A stretch of 36,269 nucleotides of DNA from JAZDKP01 sp043802925 (GTDB lineage Bacteria > Fibrobacterota > OXYB2-FULL-49-7 > JAEUSG01). Location: positions 1 to 36,269 of the forward strand of contig JAZDKP010000092.1 of NCBI GenBank assembly GCA_043802925.1, given 5' to 3'. A program made the translations under genes and the position numbers. The notes below the pieces were generated by a model. It searched no databases. It had not been told where the DNA came from and worked only from the letters and a program-made list of their open reading frames with translations. Below, piece by piece: positions 34,226-36,269 of the stretch (positions are counted from its first letter, which is position 1; every line of letters starts with the position of its first letter).

Positions 34226-34235
34226 ACATTTCGTT
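34226..34235. promoter_or_regulatory. LacI-type operator half (lacI side)
   Basis: ACATTTCGTT is the exact inverted repeat of the site at 34124-34133. With its flanks it reads GAAACATTTC, a GAAA-NN-TTTC pseudo-palindrome typical of LacI-family operators. It lies 17 bases before the regulator ATG, so autoregulation and looping to the other copy are possible. Confidence 0.45.
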
Positions 34236-34251
34236 AGATTGTTGAGTAAGT

Positions 34252-35274
34252 ATGAAAATAACCTTAAACCACATTGCAGAAAGAGCGGGAGTAACAAAAG
34301 CAACGGCATCAAAAGCGCTTCGCAATTCTCCTGAATTGAACAAAGATACGGTTGCCCGCGTTTCCCGCATTGCCTTGGAAATGGGCTACAAGCCCTCACC
34401 ATACAAAAGAAGATGGGACAGTAAAGAGGGGTTGGGCCCCGCAATCCTTAAGACTGTCAGCTTGGTCTTTTATTCGCAAACGCCTGCGTTCATCCATTCA
34501 AACCCTTTTTTTTCAACCGTCGCTTCCGCGCTGCACGCCGCATTCAAAGAGAGGGGCGGCCTTGTTCTTGACAGCTATCCCGGTACGCCGGACGAATTCC
34601 GCCGAATTCTTGCCGCTTCCAATACGGATGCCGCCATCGTACTCGGCAATATACAGAAGATTGAAGCTGAGACCGCCTATCGGATGGTGGAGATTGCACA
34701 CGAGAAGCCATTCCTGCTTCTGGCCAATTACATCCCCAGCCTGCCTGGCAAATTCGCATCTGTCCGGGCTGACAATGTTTCCGCCGGCTATCTCATGACA
34801 AAACATCTTCTGAAACTCGGAGCAAAGAGTGTCCACTTTATTGAAAGCGTTCCGGGAATGGCCGTAGCGCTGGATCGGCAGTTCGGTTACCGGAGGGCCA
34901 TGGCGGAGGCGGGGTTAGAACCGTCTGTGTTACGTTTTCCGGTTCAGGATTCTGCAAGTCCGGAACAGACGAGGGAACTTGATGCTGTTTTAAGGGGGGC
35001 GGAGGCCGTAGGCCTCCTGGGAGACGGCGACCATATTGCCTTACGGGTGGGAGCCTATGGCCAAGAAAAAGGGCTTTTGGATCAAGAACGCATTCTCATT
35101 GGGGGCATAGATGGGCTTCCCGCATTGGGGCCCAAGGACCCCCGCATTGCCACCTATAAGATTAACATCGAAGAACTTGTCAATCGTGCGTTGGACATGC
35201 TCTCTCAAATGCTTCAGAGTCAAAATTGCAATGCCGAACAATGGCTGATCAGTGGCGAAATTATTAGGGAATAA
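34252..35274 (+). CDS. LacI-family transcriptional regulator
   Basis: This 340-residue protein has a LacI-type HTH at 1-55 (ITLNHIAERAGVTKATASKALRNSPELNKDTVARV) with the hinge leading into a periplasmic-binding-protein-like sensor domain (NPFFSTVASALHAAFKERGG, VRADNVSAGYLMTKHLLKLG, a late IGGIDGLPALGP). It should bind a sugar effector and control the divergent MFS operon. It starts at ATG 34252 with only a weak ribosome binding site, behind an AT-rich divergent spacer. Confidence 0.92.
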   Translation: MKITLNHIAERAGVTKATASKALRNSPELNKDTVARVSRIALEMGYKPSPYKRRWDSKEGLGPAILKTVSLVFYSQTPAFIHSNPFFSTVASALHAAFKERGGLVLDSYPGTPDEFRRILAASNTDAAIVLGNIQKIEAETAYRMVEIAHEKPFLLLANYIPSLPGKFASVRADNVSAGYLMTKHLLKLGAKSVHFIESVPGMAVALDRQFGYRRAMAEAGLEPSVLRFPVQDSASPEQTRELDAVLRGAEAVGLLGDGDHIALRVGAYGQEKGLLDQERILIGGIDGLPALGPKDPRIATYKINIEELVNRALDMLSQMLQSQNCNAEQWLISGEIIRE

Positions 35275-35299
35275 GATAATGGGGCTTTTTGCGGAAGAA

Positions 35300-35383
35300 C
35301 GGTCTCCGGCGGCACGACCGCTGCCGACGGAGATCCCGATTTCCGTCTATCCGTTCCTATCAGTCCGCCGGAGAGGAGGCGTC
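35300..35383 (+). promoter_or_regulatory. Structured leader upstream of a small secreted-protein start
   Basis: TCTCCGGCGG (35303-35312) and CCGCCGGAGA (35365-35374) pair perfectly over 10 bp, and the right arm runs into the AGGAGG ribosome binding site (35374-35379) before ATG 35384. Inside lies a hairpin GACGGA/TCCGTC (35326-35331 and 35342-35347). An alternative hairpin CGGTC/GACCG (35300-35304 and 35316-35320) would use part of the left outer arm, so the two structures exclude each other. This resembles a regulatory leader, but no known riboswitch class is recognised. Confidence 0.4.
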
Positions 35384-35597
35384 ATGCGCGCATTGTTATT
35401 GTTTTGCATGCTGCCGGTGGTTGCGCTTGCCCAGAGCTATTTTGAGGCTTCTAATTCCTTTACAACGTGGTCAGCTTGGAAAGAATCAGCGTGGCCGGCA
35501 ATTCCACGGACGCCGAATCCTTTTCACTTTTCACATCCAACGGGATTTCAACGACAGCAATACGGATAAGGCTGTGCTGTTTAAATATGAGAAATAA
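35384..35597 (+). pseudogene. Frameshifted remnant of a small secreted protein
   Basis: ATG 35384 has a good AGGAGG site and opens with a clear signal peptide (MRALLLFCMLPVVALAQS) followed by YFEASNSFTTW. In this frame the sequence then turns Pro-rich and stops at 35569. A second frame reads VVSLERISVAGNSTDAESFS from about 35460, and a third ends with FNDSNTDKAVLFKYEK at 35597. Plausible protein in three frames in one direction suggests two indels in an old gene. No family is recognised. Alternatively only the 61-residue first frame is real. Confidence 0.35.
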
Positions 35598-35659
35598 AGC
35601 GATAGATGGAATTTTTCTTTTTGCTTGGATTCCAAGCATTTTAGCGTCTATATTGTAAA

Positions 35660-35700
35660 CGTTTGCATAATGTTAAAATTAATTATTGCTTTGGCAAACG
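35660..35700. repeat. Inverted repeat CGTTTGC / GCAAACG around an AT-rich loop
   Basis: CGTTTGC (35660-35666) and GCAAACG (35694-35700) enclose 27 AT-rich bases, in which ATAAT and ATTAT could also pair with bulges. The possible start codon of the next gene (35670) is inside the loop. It may be a small structural or recombination element, or chance. Confidence 0.25.
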
Positions 35701-36215
35701 AACCTAAAAATCAAACCACAACCTCTGTTGCACGGCATGAGGGAAGTATAAGATTTACATGGCGATTTCTGTTTCCGGTTTTGTTTTTATTCTTTGCTTC
35801 AATTAAAGCGCAAACAAATATTTATTACTCCGTCGGTCAAGCCACCTCGGACATGCAAACAGGTTCATCTACCCTCACAATTGTCGGTGGAGCAGGTGTG
35901 TTTTCCATGGCGCAAAACAATAACATCGGCGTTGGAGATAAAGTAACCTATGGTACCGGCTCCGTCGCCTATATCGCAGCCAAGACCGATACAGACAGAA
36001 TGCACTGGGCATTATTAACCGCAAGCGGAACCATTCCGCCCGATATCGATGGCGTCGCCGTAGTTTCAATCAAGCGTGCATTCCATTCTCTTTCCTCTGC
36101 CCTTTCCGGCGCCAAAGATGCAAATCATCTTAGGACTTTGATCAAATTAAACTGTTCAACTTTAACGCGGCTGGAGCACATAATTCCAGTCTCCATGAAA
36201 CTCATCTCGAATTAG
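35670..36215 (+). CDS. Secreted protein start, probably truncated or frameshifted
   Basis: The frame gives 181 residues from ATG 35670 (an ATG at 35625 is also possible). The signal-like segment WRFLFPVLFLFFASIKAQ begins only about 30 residues in, so the true start may be lost. The mature part NIYYSVGQATSDMQTGSSTLTI, then NNIGVGDKVTYG and VAYIAAKTDTDR, resembles the N-terminal module of long secreted proteins I have seen in other bacteria. In those, the module runs on past the DANHL segment. Here the sequence changes character right after DANHL (about 36130) and stops. Another frame then stays open (FDQIKLFNFNAAGAHN) until a TAA at 36244-36246. A frameshift or recombination junction near 36130 is likely. 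Confidence 0.45.
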   Translation: MLKLIIALANEPKNQTTTSVARHEGSIRFTWRFLFPVLFLFFASIKAQTNIYYSVGQATSDMQTGSSTLTIVGGAGVFSMAQNNNIGVGDKVTYGTGSVAYIAAKTDTDRMHWALLTASGTIPPDIDGVAVVSIKRAFHSLSSALSGAKDANHLRTLIKLNCSTLTRLEHIIPVSMKLISN

Positions 36216-36269
36216 CGATAGCTCATCCATCTGTGATTTTGGAATAACCACCCCCGTTGGATACTTCCG

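Noticed and set aside
35300..35384. A c-di-GMP, SAM or cobalamin riboswitch in the leader
   Set aside because: None of the conserved core sequences of those classes can be seen; only the hairpins are supported.
1..36269. CRISPR arrays, transposase genes, tRNA or rRNA genes
   Set aside because: I saw no regular repeat-spacer array, no transposase-like protein, and no tRNA-like or rRNA-like stretch. Small tRNA-like elements could be missed by eye.

Overview
The window is gene-dense bacterial DNA with about 26 genes and no rRNA, tRNA, CRISPR array or insertion sequence that I could see. Three large secreted proteins end in a PNPFNP-type sorting domain, and there are lipoproteins, periplasmic parvulins and an MCE/Mla transporter. 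This points to a diderm of the FCB (Fibrobacterota-Chlorobi-Bacteroidota) group, perhaps a Fibrobacterota-like or candidate lineage. The phylum is an inference from protein style, not from a marker gene. Most of the window looks GC-rich. The AraC/DUF4855 region and especially the last 2 kb look more AT-rich.

Region 1 (173-7652, plus strand) is a tightly packed, partly overlapping cluster for a surface glycan or glycolipid. It encodes a polyprenol-type GT2, a GT4, a zinc-ribbon SAM methyltransferase, a B12-domain-type radical SAM enzyme, a UPF0104/LPG-synthase-type membrane protein and a DUF2079 membrane protein. Region 2 (15089 back to 7660, minus strand) looks like one seven-gene operon: dTDP-glucose 4,6-dehydratase, thioredoxin reductase, two paralogous cyclic-nucleotide-binding-domain proteins, two exported parvulin-type prolyl isomerases and an unknown lipoprotein. 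Start and stop codons mostly abut or overlap.

Region 3 (15090-16688) is a palindrome-rich divergent spacer followed by a lone DUF4143-type AAA ATPase with a PD-(D/E)XK-like tail. Its promoter is nearly leaderless and preceded by two palindromes exactly 21 bp apart. Region 4 (19884 back to 16731) is an MCE/Mla lipid transport operon: MCE protein, auxiliary lipoprotein, permease, ATPase.

Region 5 (19976-35274) is the most interesting part: a candidate carbohydrate-processing locus without recognisable SusC/SusD genes. It has a secreted protein with two FAD domains under a ROK regulator, and a membrane-spanning AraC regulator with a CBM9-like exported domain. Next come a secreted DUF4855-Big2-DNRLRE protein, a secreted six-hairpin (alpha/alpha) protein, a cytoplasmic six-hairpin protein, an MFS transporter and a LacI regulator. 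I infer extracellular cleavage or oxidation, MFS uptake and cytoplasmic processing, with three regulators sensing different stages. The substrate is unknown.

Region 6 (35275-36269) holds a structured leader, a frameshifted remnant of a small secreted protein and the truncated start of another secreted protein. It looks like a decaying or recombined accessory segment.
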